Below are positions 51,319 to 62,998 of a stretch of 64,000 nucleotides of DNA, piece after piece. The notes beneath the pieces are model-generated. The model was not told where the DNA came from, made no database searches, and saw only the letters and a program-made list of their open reading frames with translations. The DNA comes from Phylloscopus collybita (taxonomy: Eukaryota; Chordata; Aves; Passeriformes; Phylloscopidae). Made by a program: the position numbers and the translations under genes. Every line of letters starts with the position of its first letter. The first letter of the stretch is position 1. Where the stretch lies: contig JAJNNQ010000026.1 in NCBI GenBank assembly GCA_027886175.1, forward strand, positions 25,500,001 through 25,564,000. Reading direction: 5' to 3'.

Positions 51319-54300
51319 CTATTGCATTAGAAAAACAGAAAACAAAAAGGTTAGTTCACTATGACTCCATTAAGGAAATGCACAGTATTTTCTTGGCTTT
51401 GAAAACTGTTCAACAGTGAGACCAATTCTTTCATTTCTAGTGCATTCCTAAATCATCACGGAGAACAGAAATACAAGCACCTGTGCACAATGTGAGAACA
51501 GAACATACATGAGCTGCACTCAGCTATAAAAATAAAATTCAGCCAGTGTTTGAGAATAACTGTGGAAATAGTAAGCACTTAAAACAGGCTTATCCTAGCA
51601 AAATTTCAACGTAAATGTTATCTCCACTAAAACAAAGATGAAAAAAGTAAAGATACTAACCTCAAAAAAACTCACCCTGACACTCCCTCCCCCCCAAAAG
51701 AATTCTAAACCCATGACAGAAGAATTCATTTGGGTTTATTTATACTTAAATACAATACACATAATTTCATGAAAATGTACCAAAAAGTTCCAGTGCTCAA
51801 AAGACAGAACTTTGGGGCTGTTTCTCATTTTGGACACCTCATACTGGTGCCCTTGAAGTTTTAAGTCTACATTAAGCCTCAAGCCTGCAGAAAGCTAAAC
51901 AGACAGCTTCAAAGTGATGCAAGGTAAGAGAAGATTATACAAAGTTATACAAGCTTTGTTACAAACAGTGAGGATGGGGCAAAAGGCACTGTAAGAGCCA
52001 GAGAAACAAAATATTTAAAACAGATGATTACATCATGTGCAACAGCACAGGGTCTAGGAGCAGAGAAGGAAAAAATGAAATTAAAACCAACTAATATTAA
52101 CCAGCCCATCTAATTAGCTAAGTCATATTTTTCCTAATTCCACGCCATTCTCATTCAGTTGTTTGGTGAACTCTTTTCCTGAAAAAATATTACTCCCAAA
52201 ATAATAATAATTTAAGGAAAAAAAAAATCAATTCCTACACTTTTGCCCTGACCTTGACATCTACAATTTTTTCACAGTGCCATTTTTTTCTTGTTACCCA
52301 TCAAAACTGCAGGTTAAGCACTAATAAGTTGTGTTGAGCAATAAATAGTCACAGCAGAGGTTTAAAAAAAATATTTTTGGTCATCCTTTCACCAGGTCAT
52401 CTGCTATCACTAAGTTGATTTCTTCCTCTGGTTGTACTCAACTTTAGATAGTAAATCATACATCATCCTATATTCATTTATTCATCAGGGGCACTTACAG
52501 AAGGAACTGCTTTTCAAGTATTTCTTTCACCTTTCAAATACTTCTTAAATGCGCAAACAATCCCTGTGTACTCCTTGCACACTGTCCATTCAGACACAGC
52601 AGCCAGTTAACATTTTATATAGTACAGAGAACAAAGAACAAGAGTACAAAAACTCCTGGGCATCTATTTACCTACAGCTGTATTTTAAGCTACCCTTCTC
52701 CACTTGAAACACTCCATTCCTGTCATGTGTCAGGGCAAAACCACCTAATCTAAGCCACCAGTGCATTCTCAAAGCTAATTAAATAGTAAGCCTTTAGAAA
52801 CTGAACTATACTACATATATCCCATAAACTTATACTTACATATACTTAAAGCAGTTATACATTAAATGGTACTTTTGCAAAATTTCTGATAAAGAAAATC
52901 TGTTTCATACAACCTTTAAATTCATATCTAGAATTTCAGTGAAAAGCAGAAATTGATTCTCTCAAAGGATTAGCACCTCTGTGGGACAGCTAACCGGTGT
53001 AAGACTTTTGCTTGCCTTACACATCAAAGCTGATGTTTATAAATACAAAAGCATTCAAGTAATTGAACTGCCTTCAAAGCTGTGAATAAAATGAAATACA
53101 TGCAACCACACTGAAAGAAGATTGAATAGTAACAATAAGGTATCCAAAATATTTGGCTTTGAATCTGAAAAGTGCTGCCCATCAGTAGAAATGTCACCCA
53201 GATATTACTCAAAGAGCGTCTGTCAAGCTCCACTCTTACAAAGTCCCTGTGCAGAGCAGAATGATAAATTAGGGCAGGCAGAAAAATGTCTTATGTTGCT
53301 TGTTTAACATTTTAGTACCTCCAGAGACTACTCTGCCAAAACTTTCTGATTCATCCTCCTTTTAAGGACAAACACATATTTACATTCTGCTTCATAACAT
53401 GCTTTGTCAGTATTAGTATTTTCCTTGAAATTACATTCACAGAAAATGCAAAATGACCAACATTCCAGTATGGACCAGGGAGTGGTATTTATTACAGCAC
53501 TTCATGAATGCTCAGGTGCCTTTTATCATCAGTCACCATTCACCACCACTACCTTATTTATTGTCTTCTATTTCTCCTTACAGAACACACTATTACAAAG
53601 AAAATAAAGAAAATAGAAAAGAAAATGCAAGGAAAACACAACGAAAAATGCAAAGTTTGCTGTCTGACCACTGACATATTACCACTGTGCTACTACTGTG
53701 AAATGCTACTTTGGCAGCATTTTTTGACCACCCATTATGCAAATAAAGAGAGTCACTTTTTAATTTTGTTTTGGAAGGGACTACTGTGTTTTAAGCATAA
53801 CAAAAAACATAGTGCACAAGGTAACAGTACAATAGAGACAAGTAAAAGTATCTTTCAATGGCAACATTCCAAAATGCTGTTTTCTGAAGTTGATGTATCC
53901 TTAGTAAGTCACATAAACCACATAAACCATTACCTAATTTTGCTTTGAGAATCTTAAATAGAATTCCACCTTAACACTTAAGACATACGTTTAATTAATG
54001 AATTAATGCAATTTGGAGATTGATGGAGGCCTTTTCCTCTTTAACATCTTATACAGACTCACTTCTACTGTAAGAGTGCCTTACACTGAATGAGTTTAGG
54101 GAGATATTCTTACTCTGGAGGAAAAAAAAATCACTCCTTTTCTGGAATAATTACTTGCAAAGATGATGTTAGAAAAAAAATCCAACAGCAGGACAGATCA
54201 CAGAACATAGCTGATTCTTCTTAGGAACAAGACACAGAATAGTTTTTGGAGAAGTCATTCTGTTGGAATCACAAAATCTTTTGCTTTAAAACAGATAATC

Positions 54301-57300
54301 AATGACAAATAGCAATATTCCTGCATGCACTTCCAGAAAGAATTGATTTCTTAAAGATTTCATGGAGAATGTACAGCTTTTTCACTTGCTTTCTGTTACT
54401 GACACTATCACCATCTCTCTTCATTTATTTTCTGATTATGAAAAGAGAAGTTTGTGTATCAAAAAGCAGAAGTTCTAAGAGTTGATTGAGGTTTTTCACC
54501 ATACCCCTAAAGGGACAACTACTCTCTCAGAAACTACTATGTAAGTCTTCTAGAAAATAACACACCGGATGACACTATTAGAAATATGGGGATGCTGGCC
54601 AACTGTGCATTAGCAAAAATTGCACAGCAATCTGTTACTCTCAGGAAGTGCTGAACCACCAAATATATTCCACTGAAAGCATACTGGCAGCTACAGAGTT
54701 TTATCAATATTTTTTTTTGCTCCTATCAGCACAGAAATTACACCACTGGTTGGGCAGAAAAAAGTTTTAGAACCAAAAAACTTTCCTTGATTGAGAATAG
54801 AACTCAACGAAGAGCAGAAAGGATTCACTAGTCTAATTCTAGCTGCTAATGCCAAAATATATCTGACATAAAGAGAAAGGTTCAAGAATTATCCATTCCT
54901 GTGATTACTCAGTGTTAAGGAGAGAACCAGTAATCCTTTGCAAACTCTGCTGGAAGCAGGGCTCGGCACCCTAACAACAGATACCGCCTGCTGACAGGTT
55001 CCCTATGCAAACCCCTCAATCCACAAAGTGGTATTGGAAGAGCACTCAGAGGACACGAAGGGTTGAACAGGGCTAACTCTACAGATTTCCAACACAACAA
55101 TGACATTCCAGGCTTCCAGCTCTCATGCAGAGAGGGTACTGAGAACCCACAGACCTGCTGAGATCCTAGCCATGGAAGACTGCTGAGCAATTATTCACCT
55201 GCTGAAATAATTACAAAGGAAGTGATGACCTGTCTCATACAGCTTCGTGTAACATAACCAAGGGAACTGAGATGTTGTGCAAGATCCATTGAAGACCTTT
55301 GATACAAGCAGGAAACAGGGTAACAGAAAGAACCAGGATAAATCTGATTCATAAGCACTACCGTAATCTACCAACCTGCCAGTCCTGTTTTGCAGCTGCA
55401 TTTGATGCAGCAACTCATATCGAGAGATTGAAATGTTAAGGGTTAATGACTCAAAGAATCGGCCATTTGCAGAAGGTGGTGAATCCTCAACTCCAGAGCT
55501 TTTAAGAAGTCTTTCAGGGATGTTTATGGATAAAGGAGGTGAATTTTATATAATTTACTCTTCTGAGTGGTACATACAGTTTTCTCATTGACCTTGAAAA
55601 CAGGTAAGTCACAGAGAAATGGGGGGGAAGGTAACTAAGTTATGCTATGATTTGAAATTATAGGGTACCTCAAATCAAACCCCAAACCTGAACTCACTTG
55701 GAATAATTTAACACCGGAGTAATACTCATTAATGTCAAAGAATTATACCCCTTAGGAGTGATTTCCAAGTTCAGCCATGAAATTCATGGCTATTAATGGA
55801 AGAAACTGCTGCAAATGTCATAGACAAAACCTTATTGATTACATCAGGACACTCATTTGTTATTCAGACCACTATCATGTGAAATTAAAAAATAATTTTA
55901 AAAATTAATAGCATAAGATACAAAATAGACTGTAATGCATGTAACTTCCACCCATTCCAGGGCTCAGTTTTCTCTACATGTGATTTTTTTTATTTAAAAA
56001 TAAGAGGAGTTTTCAGGACAGAAACAAATTGCCAGTCACCACTACTACACAGCTAAGAATCTTCAGACAGCCCTAAAAATATATATAAAAATTTGCTTTT
56101 CCTTCTAAATTTAAGAGTATGGTCTGTCCTTAAAGGTACAAACATTCAAGGAAAAACTGTTTTGTTGCCAGGATTTTTACTTTAACTAGTCTGTCAATTA
56201 CACAGTACAAATAAAGGTGTAAAAATTACCCACATCTTTGTAACCTCATCTGCTTTATCCAACAGAAACCAAGATATTGATTCATCATGATGGAGCACAA
56301 AATGCGCTGCAATTGCTGTAGCAGAACTGGGCTGAGTTCAGACACATATAGCCACAACATTAAGCAACAATAAAATAAACTTGATTTAATTGGTATGCCT
56401 AGCACAATATCATTTGTGTATATAAAAAACAATGATAATGGGACAGCTACATAATCAAGATGAACTGAAGTATGTATTGTGTTCCAATTAAGCAGCTTTT
56501 ATTGTAAAAATGTATAATAAACCAAGGCTACTCCACAGTGTCATCTTTGAACAACCTATGCCCACAATACACAAAGATAGGTAATGAGGACATACTCAAT
56601 GCGAGAAGAACTTGCTTTTCCTACAACAATACCTAACAATAACTCCAGCCTATTTTTTTAATGAACTCAAAATGGTAAAACAATTCTGAAAATAACAAGT
56701 AATTAAAATACTTTATGTCAAAAGCACAAGGAAACTTAAATGTAGCATGATTTATGTCTTCAAACTCTAACTTTTAAATAATTTTAGATTCTAAAATCAA
56801 ATCTTATAAAGTCTCTAAAACCAAATAACATGAATGAGCTGAAAATAACATTTTAGCACTAATGTTCCTCAATTATAACCATTTCCAAGAATTTAAGAGC
56901 ATAAGCAAACATAATCCCTCAGGATTTCAGTAACATTTCTGACATAGGATTTATCTCCCCTTAACCACAGAAACCTACAGTTTAGATGGCTACAACTGAG
57001 TTAGCTGTCCAGGCTTCTTTTATTATCAATGGGCAGAAACAGAGATTTCAAATGTTAAAAATAAGCCAAGTCATTTCTACATTTTGTGGTGAAGTCATGA
57101 CCCAGAAACATTTGTTTCCCCCCACGGACTACAAAGAGTGTTAAGACGACTTCATCAGGTGCACACGCATGTACTGCGGACAGCCAACTGCACTGAGATG
57201 AGCTGGTGCACCACAGGCAGCTAAAGCTCAGACCTTCAAAGACCTATTTAAGGGACCTAACTAACAAGTGAAAGGCTTGAAAGCCTTTTGCAAGGCTGGG

Positions 57301-57354
57301 AGCAGAACCCCTTAAAACAAGTTTGTAATTCTAGACCTTTTCTATATCTCTGGG

Positions 57355-57385
57355 AAAAAAAAAAAAAGAAAAAGAAAAAAAAAAA
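57355..57385. repeat. A-rich tract
   Basis: About 31 bases of A broken by two single G. Confidence 0.9.
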
Positions 57386-58817
57386 GCTTTCTAGAAGAAA
57401 ACCCAAAAGTCATGGAAAAAAGTTTGTTAGAATAACCTTGTGAGCATATTACAATACACAAAATACCAGACAGGTGCAAACTAAAGACATGAGAAACATC
57501 TAATATGCTCAGAATTATATGAGCATAAAAAAATCAAAATTTTTTTTGCCTCACTCTGCAACAAGATCATTTGAAAATAATAATTTAAGCCTGAGTTTTA
57601 TGGTAGTTTAAAATTGTGCATATACTCTCCCTACAAGCTGAGAGTTCTTCCTTTTACTCTCCTTTTTCTCCTCCAGCAGGCCTTTTTCTATGTGTCAGTC
57701 ACAACAATACAGAGTGAATCTGGCACACAGTACCATTACCATGTTCCTCTTTACTATTCTGACTACTAAAGACATGAATGTGTTTCCAGAATAGGGAATT
57801 TATTCTATAAAACCTGCTGTTCAGAAATTAAAGTATAACTCAGTGGTGTAAATTTATCTATTCTTATGTCAGCACAGATTTCCTCCACTACCAAAACAGA
57901 ACTGTGCTCACTTAATCAGCTGGATGTAAATCCATTTGGTTTGGGAACTGAGAATATACTTTTCATTATAGCTTTACATGAAATTTATGAATCAATGAAA
58001 TCCAGACCCTTATTCTTTTACAAAATTTCATATATGCTAATAATAATTACCTAAAGAGTAAATTTACAGTTGGCATTAGGGACTGTGGTAAACAATCCTA
58101 GCCTTTATACACTGCCAAGTTACAACAAGAAAGCAGCCCATATCTCCCCAGCTTTATCTATTGCAATAACTTTATTGGCTTTTCAATACAGAATTTCAAA
58201 GCAGAGTTTTAAAAAAGGCAATCATCAAGAGTTTGGAGATTATACAAAGACTATTTTGCATATCTCCTCTTCCCATGTTAAAATATAGTGGCTCAAATAT
58301 CACCATTAATTTCCTTTTCAGTTTCACACTTTCAGTCTTTACCTGAACAGCTCAGTTTCCACAGGTTTTTAAATCTACAGGATCAGTCTCTTCCAGATAC
58401 TGATTCATTCAGGTAACCTTCCAGAATGCATCCACTGTATTTTAAAAACCTTGGGTTTTGGTTTCTTACAGAAATTTAATATAGGCAGAAAGAAAGATGA
58501 GATTGTTCAGAATAAAGGAAATGTTTGTAATAGAAGACAAGAAAAAGAGGGAATACTGCTAGGAATCCAGTACTCTAAAAAACATACAGCATGCAATAAA
58601 GAATGAATCCTTACATATACTATACATACTAACATAACTAAAACCACATTCAAATATGTAGTGTCTAAATATTAATTTATGAAGCACTGGAGGTTGTAAA
58701 AGACAGCAAACTACTGAAAAGACTTGCCAAGGATTCACAGCCAAGTCCATAGTACTTTTTTACACTTTAATTTGCCTCAATTACTAGTTTATTCTAATTA
58801 AGACAACATCTAAGCCA

Positions 58818-59086
58818 TGAAGATGATCAGAAGGCTGGAGCACCTCTCTGAACACAGGTTGAGAGAGTTGAGTTTACTAAGCCTGGAGAAGAGAATGCTC
58901 CAGTGTGCCTTTCAGCACCTAAAGGGTATTACAACAAATCTGGAAAGGGACTTTTACAAGGACAAGATAAGAGGGAATGACTTTAAACAGAAAGAGGGCA
59001 GATTTAGATTAGATATGAGGAAGAAATTCTTTACTGTGAGGGTGATGAGATGTTGGAACAGATTGCCTGCAGAAGCTGTGGATGCA
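58818..59086 (+). mobile_element. CR1 fragment, left part (split by LTR)
   Basis: Plus-strand CR1 3' region: GGAGCACCTCTCT, the CCTGGAGAAGAGAATGCTCC block, AGATATGAGGAAGAAATTC, and TGGAACAGATTGCC...GAAGCTGTGGATGC. The CR1 normally continues from GTGGATGCC directly to CATCCCTGGAA; here that continuation is found only after 59611, so the element is interrupted by the LTR at 59087-59610. A 113-codon open frame across this part is CR1-derived and not a gene. Confidence 0.92.
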
Positions 59087-59610
59087 AGTCTTGGTTTCAG
59101 CTGGGACATTTTCTTTTTAGTAGCTGGTACAAAGCTGTGGGTTTTGGATTTAGTATGAGAATGACTTTGATAACATCCTGATGTTTTGGCTGATGCTATG
59201 TAGTGTTTACTCTAAGTCAAGGACTGTATAAAAGTATCATGTTCTGCTACTGAGGAGCTGCACTGAAAACTGGGAGGTGAGCAAGGCCAGGACAGGTGAC
59301 TCAAACTGGCCAAAGGAATATTGGGATCTCTCTTCAGAAATGGGCCGGGCATTAATAACCAGGAGTTGAGCAACCATGTTCATCATTTGTTTTTCTTGGG
59401 TTCTGTTACTTTCTCTTCCTTTCCTTATGACAATTCTTCTTTTTAATCATATTATTAGCATACTTAGTATCACTATAGTAATATTTTTTTCAATTACTAT
59501 TCTTATCTCAAGCCATTAGGTTTACCTTTTATTTATGACTATCCCCGCTGGGGTGGGGCGACTGATCAAAAGGCTGTGTGGTACTTAGTTACCAGCTGGG
59601 GTTAAACTCC
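59087..59610 (+). mobile_element. Solo LTR of an avian endogenous retrovirus (ERVL-like), nested in CR1
   Basis: About 524 bp that begins with GTCTTGGTTTCAGCTGGGAC and continues with GTAGCTGGTACAAAGCTGTG, GTTTTGGATTTAGTATGAGA, ATGTTTTGGCTGATGCTA and AAGTCAAGGACTGTATAAAA; it ends with CTTATCTCAAGCCATTAGG, GTGTGGTACTTAGTTACCAG and CTGGGGTTAAACTCCA. These are the landmarks of an LTR group very common in birds, in plus orientation. Terminal dinucleotides are partly decayed (AG for TG at the start) and the target duplication is not clear. No internal retroviral sequence is present, so it is a solo LTR. It interrupts a CR1, so it inserted later than that CR1. Confidence 0.88.
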
Positions 59611-59745
59611 ATCCCTGGAACTGCTCAAGACCAGGATGGATGGGATTTTGAGCAACCCGGTCTAGTGGAAGGTGGCCCTGCCATGGCAGGAGGGTTGGAA
59701 CCAGATGATCTTTAAGGGCCTAGAACTCTAGGCCATTCTGTGATA
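59611..59745 (+). mobile_element. CR1 fragment, right part (3' end)
   Basis: Resumes exactly where the left CR1 piece stops: ATCCCTGGAACTGCTCAAG, then CAACCCGGTCTAGTGGAAG, GCCATGGCAGGAGGGTTGGA, and the terminal CATTCTGTGATAATAC. The two pieces form one CR1 3' end of about 400 bp. Confidence 0.92.
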
Positions 59746-60237
59746 ATACAAAATTACTTTCTTTCATCAGTCAATAAGAGAAATGCAAATGACTAAGCCC
59801 TATAATTACTGAATCCCTAAGGTCAGAGTGATCAGAAACTATCATTTCAATTCACTGATGTTAAAAATAATCAGGCGGAAATATTGGTAACTTGGATAAT
59901 TCTTTGATATTCTATTATATCTACATATTCACACAACCTTTTTTTTTTTTAAATAGGTGCACTAACAACATAAATTGAATCCCAGCATCCATCCAACAAA
60001 ACTTCACAGCAATAGTGTTTTTCCTTATGACTTAAGTGAAATGGAGAAGAGAAAACTTCATAGTTTTAACTTATAGAGACAAGTAATTAATAGCTGATAT
60101 TCTTCATTATTAGTAACCAAAGCAGTGCAACTTTCATGAGATGGTCCCCATTTCCTCCCAAATAAAATCAACCGTTCTTCAGGAAACCACTCTGATCACT
60201 TAAAGCTGCCCAGGTCAGGCCTCCCGCATGGAGACCA

Positions 60238-60296
60238 GGCAGGTGAACCAGGGGAACCAGGTGGTTGTTCCAGGGGAACCAGGAGAACCAGGGGGA
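60238..60296. repeat. GGAACCAGG minisatellite
   Basis: Imperfect copies of a 9-12 bp unit (GGGGAACCAGG, GGAGAACCAGG) are repeated about five times, once broken by TGGTTGTTCC, which is the inverted form of the unit. It lies about 170 bp inside intron 1 at the edge of the CpG island. Confidence 0.85.
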
Positions 60297-60900
60297 TTTC
60301 TGAGGCAGCGCGCAGACCCGCACCGCTGGGCACAGGGTTTGCACATGAGGGCTGTCCCCAAAGGCCGCTGACACCGGCGGGGTGGGGGCATCTCCCCGGG
60401 CCGGAGCTCCCCTCTCTCCCTCACAGCCTCCCCGGAAGCGCTGACAGCCTCGCGCCCCGACCCACCTGCAGCGGCCGCGCCGCGGGGGCCGAGCCCCGGC
60501 TCCATGGCCCGGGGCCGGAACGCGACCTCTCTGCCCCCGCTGGGCTCAGGCACAGCCCCGGCCCCGCGGCGCAGCGGTGGCGGCTCCTCGGTGCGGGCCC
60601 TTCGCTCCAACTCGTGTGTATGTGGGCCGAACACGGCTGGCTGTTCCCTGCAGCAGTCGGCAGGGCCCAGGCTTCCCGCTGCCGGGGCTGGGATGAGAGG
60701 GCAGCGCGAAGGCCAGCTGGCTGCAAAGGGCGCCGCAGTCGGGAAGGGGCAGGAAGGGGGATGGGGTGCAACCCTGCCGGGGACATCTGAAGGTGCTTCC
60801 GCCAGGGAGGGCAGGGAGCGGAGCTGTGGGCAGGCTTTTAGCGGGTCCGGCCTGCCTGCTGAGGGTGCGGGTGGCAGAGCTCGACATCACTGGGTCACCC
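60290..60900 (-). promoter_or_regulatory. CpG island and probable MEI4 promoter/5'UTR
   Basis: The only CpG-dense, GC-rich stretch of the window (many CG dinucleotides, a NotI-like GCGGCCGC at 60471-60478) in otherwise AT-rich DNA. It covers the predicted MEI4 start codon at 60505 and the exon 1 donor. By position, transcription would start around or above 60505 and run leftwards; I see no clear TATA box, as usual for CpG-island promoters. Overlapping open frames on both strands here (up to 144 codons) are what GC-rich DNA gives by default and are not called as genes. Transcription to the right from the same island is possible but unsupported by any recognisable exon. Confidence 0.7.
60466..60505 (-). 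CDS. MEI4: MEI4 exon 1, coding part (start codon, residues 1-13)
   Basis: Predicted first coding exon of MEI4. Seen: an ATG at 60505 in a strong start context (GGGCCATGG), 13 codons giving MEPGLGPRGAAAA, then one extra base and a consensus donor, CAG|GTGGGT, with the GT at 60465-60464. The phase-1 end fits the phase-1 acceptor of exon 2 exactly; the split codon becomes Glu-14. Exons 2 and 3 contain no Met codon, so the start must lie in an upstream exon, and this one sits in the only CpG island of the window. The frame stays open for at least 43 codons upstream without another ATG, so this ATG is the natural start. Mammalian MEI4 begins only about nine residues before the conserved SKLALA motif; here the motif begins at residue 29, so the N-terminus is about 19 residues longer. 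Joining this exon to exon 2 is inference from phase, position and splice signals; no transcript is available. Confidence 0.72.
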
Positions 60901-61280
60901 GAAACCACCCCCCATGCTTTTACACTTTATTGTTGTGATTTGCATGAAGGTCTCTCAAAGTGTTTTGCTGATTAACTTATGCCTCTTTAATTTATTTTTT
61001 TTTTACCTAAAACATAGCCCCATACCAGCCACTGTGCAGAAAATTAACTATCCCAGCCAACGCCAGCACAATCTCTTAGGAGGAAGTGGGATGATGACAC
61101 TTAAGAACTTCAGTGTTTCTTTAACACTGCGTTGAAAGTAGAAGCTGCCTTTTAGTAGAGATTCTGTGAGCCAAGCTCAGCAGTTGATAAATTATCTTTG
61201 TATGAAAAATTATGTTCTTTACACGAACTGCTGAGAAGGCTGTGATAAGGCTTCTTGGCCAGAAATGGAGTCTACAGAGG

Positions 61281-61480
61281 CATAGAATCACAGAATCATT
61301 TTGGCCGGAAAAGACCTTTAAGATCATTGATTCCAACTATTAACTCAGCACTTCTAAGTCCACCACTCAGTCATGGCCCTCAGTGCCACATCTCCACATC
61401 TTTATATACTTTCTGACTCCACCACTTCCCTAGGCAGCCTGTTCTAATGCTTGACGGACTGAAGAAATTTTTACTAATAC
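61281..61480 (-). mobile_element. CR1 3' tail (antisense to plus strand)
   Basis: Plus strand shows CATAGAATCACAGAATCAT, then GGCCGGAAAAGACCTTTAAG and GACTCCACCACTTCCCTAGG, the reverse complement of a CR1 3'UTR. It lies 0.4 kb right of the CpG island, in the MEI4 upstream flank. Confidence 0.92.
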
Positions 61481-61755
61481 TTCGTTGAGGTGGCTGAGAA
61501 GGGAGGACAGGAGAGATGAGAAATGTTTAATGAAGTCAGATGCATTAGGTGCAGTTAGGCTTATCATAATACATCAAGTTTTTAAGTAGGTTAAATATTT
61601 CTGAATACAAAAGTATTCAGATGTGACAATGCACTTTTAAAACCCTCATGCCGATTTCTTAGATAATCAAAGCAGCATTATTTTTATCATGTTCTTTTCT
61701 TCAAAAACTTATTTTTCATCAATGTACATAGTGGAAAATTTCTGACCTAATACAC

Positions 61756-61774
61756 TTTTTTTTTTTTTTTTTTT
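61756..61774. repeat. Poly(T) run
   Basis: About 19 consecutive T in the upstream flank; no retroelement attached. Confidence 0.9.
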
Positions 61775-62348
61775 AAGATTTACCTTCTAAACTGCAGAAA
61801 ACTGTTAACACATTAGAACTCTCATTTTATACTTCAAATGATAACAAAAAAATGGAGTAAGTTAGAGAGCATTTTCATTCTGACATCACTACTTACTTTC
61901 TCCATGAAACTCAAGGGAAAAAAATAAAACATTCTCCAGTCTTCTATAAAAGTGACATATCAGCAGCTACACTATAATTTTCTGTGCATTTTTTGCATGT
62001 AAGTGATGCAGATGCTTTGCAAACTGGACACACGTTATGTAGATTGGAAGGTCCCTGTTTTCATATAATCTCTTCAGCTGAGACTGAAATAAAAGATTCA
62101 AAGACATCAGTGCTTTTACCTGCAAACCTGTCACCTGTATACAGAGAGCTGAATCTAAAAGTAGAATTAGACAGGGGCAACATTATTACTGTTCTAAAAA
62201 AGAAAGTGGCTTTGCTTGTTCTGAGATTACCAGTTCTGCTGGTAGACCTTTTGAGAGGCACCTAAAAATCCTGAGGCTTTCTACCATTAGGCAGCTGCCC
62301 GGAGGGACATTTTTCATTTTATTGTTTTGTACTTACACTACATAAATT

Positions 62349-62364
62349 AAAAAAAAAAAAAAAA
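62349..62364. repeat. Poly(A) run
   Basis: About 16 consecutive A. Confidence 0.9.
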
Positions 62365-62764
62365 TTAAGAAGAGCTGTATAAATTCAGTTTTAGATGCAC
62401 AATTCACTTTTTAATGTTTTTTAAAATTGGACCTAGTAGTAGTTAGAAGGAATGTTTCTTAAACTTGCAAAATTACTGTCCACAACTTTCAGAATTCCAA
62501 CCAAAGTACAATTTACTATAGTTTCTAGGTTTGCTTTTAAAATAAGTTGAAGCATCCCAACATTTTCAAGGTAGAAAAAAAACCTGGTGCATCCCCACCA
62601 TTAACAGAGTGTCTCTAAGAACTTTTTTATTCATCTGAAAGCAGCAAAATCTGGGCACAATCAACTGCAGAATCACTGAGATGTGTGTTCCTGTTCTGTT
62701 GAAGAACACTTCAAAAAGAATGTGTAGAACTTGCATTAACTTTTATTCAATGAGTATTCCCAAT

Positions 62765-62998
62765 GATTACAGAGAATCCTTAAGGTTGGAAAAGGCCTTC
62801 AAGATCATCAGGTGCAATCTTTGACCGATCAACATCCAGTTAATTAGACTGTGGCACTGAGTTCCACATCCAGTTAATTCTTGGACACCTCCAGGGACAG
62901 TGACTCCACCACCTCCCTAGACAGCCCATTCTAATGCCTGACCACCTTTTCAGTGAAGAGTTTCTTTGTGATGTCCAAGCAGCATAATCTAACATTAA
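62765..62998 (-). mobile_element. CR1 3' tail (antisense to plus strand)
   Basis: Plus strand shows TTACAGAGAATCCTTAAGG, GGAAAAGGCCTTCAAGATCA, GTGACTCCACCACCTCCCTA and TGAAGAGTTTCTTTGTGATG, the reverse complement of a CR1 3'UTR of the same kind as at 61281. The minus-strand 63-codon frame over it is CR1-derived. Confidence 0.92.

Larger units (their letters stand above)
51319..60465 (-). other. MEI4 intron 1 (9.1 kb)
   Basis: Inferred from the exon 1 donor and exon 2 acceptor. It holds the G-rich end of the CpG island, a short GGAACCAGG minisatellite (about 60238-60296), a CR1 interrupted by a solo LTR (58818-59745), an A-rich tract at 57355-57385, and otherwise unique AT-rich DNA. The longest open frame (53508-53948, plus strand, 146 codons) has no recognisable domain and looks like chance. 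Confidence 0.7.

Noticed and set aside
53508..53948. 146-codon plus-strand open frame in intron 1
   Set aside because: No known motif, composition like translated AT-rich intron, no splice signals or promoter around it.
58817..59158. 113-codon plus-strand open frame
   Set aside because: It is CR1 3'UTR sequence reading into the nested LTR.
60504..60938. 144-codon plus-strand open frame and overlapping minus-strand frames in the CpG island
   Set aside because: Stops are rare in GC-rich DNA; peptides are Arg/Gly/Pro/Ala-rich, with no domain or splice context. Only the MEI4 start segment has support from phase and family context.
61984..62265. 93-codon plus-strand frame upstream of MEI4, considered as a divergent gene
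   Set aside because: No recognisable family and no supporting splice or promoter signals; 1.1 kb from the CpG island.
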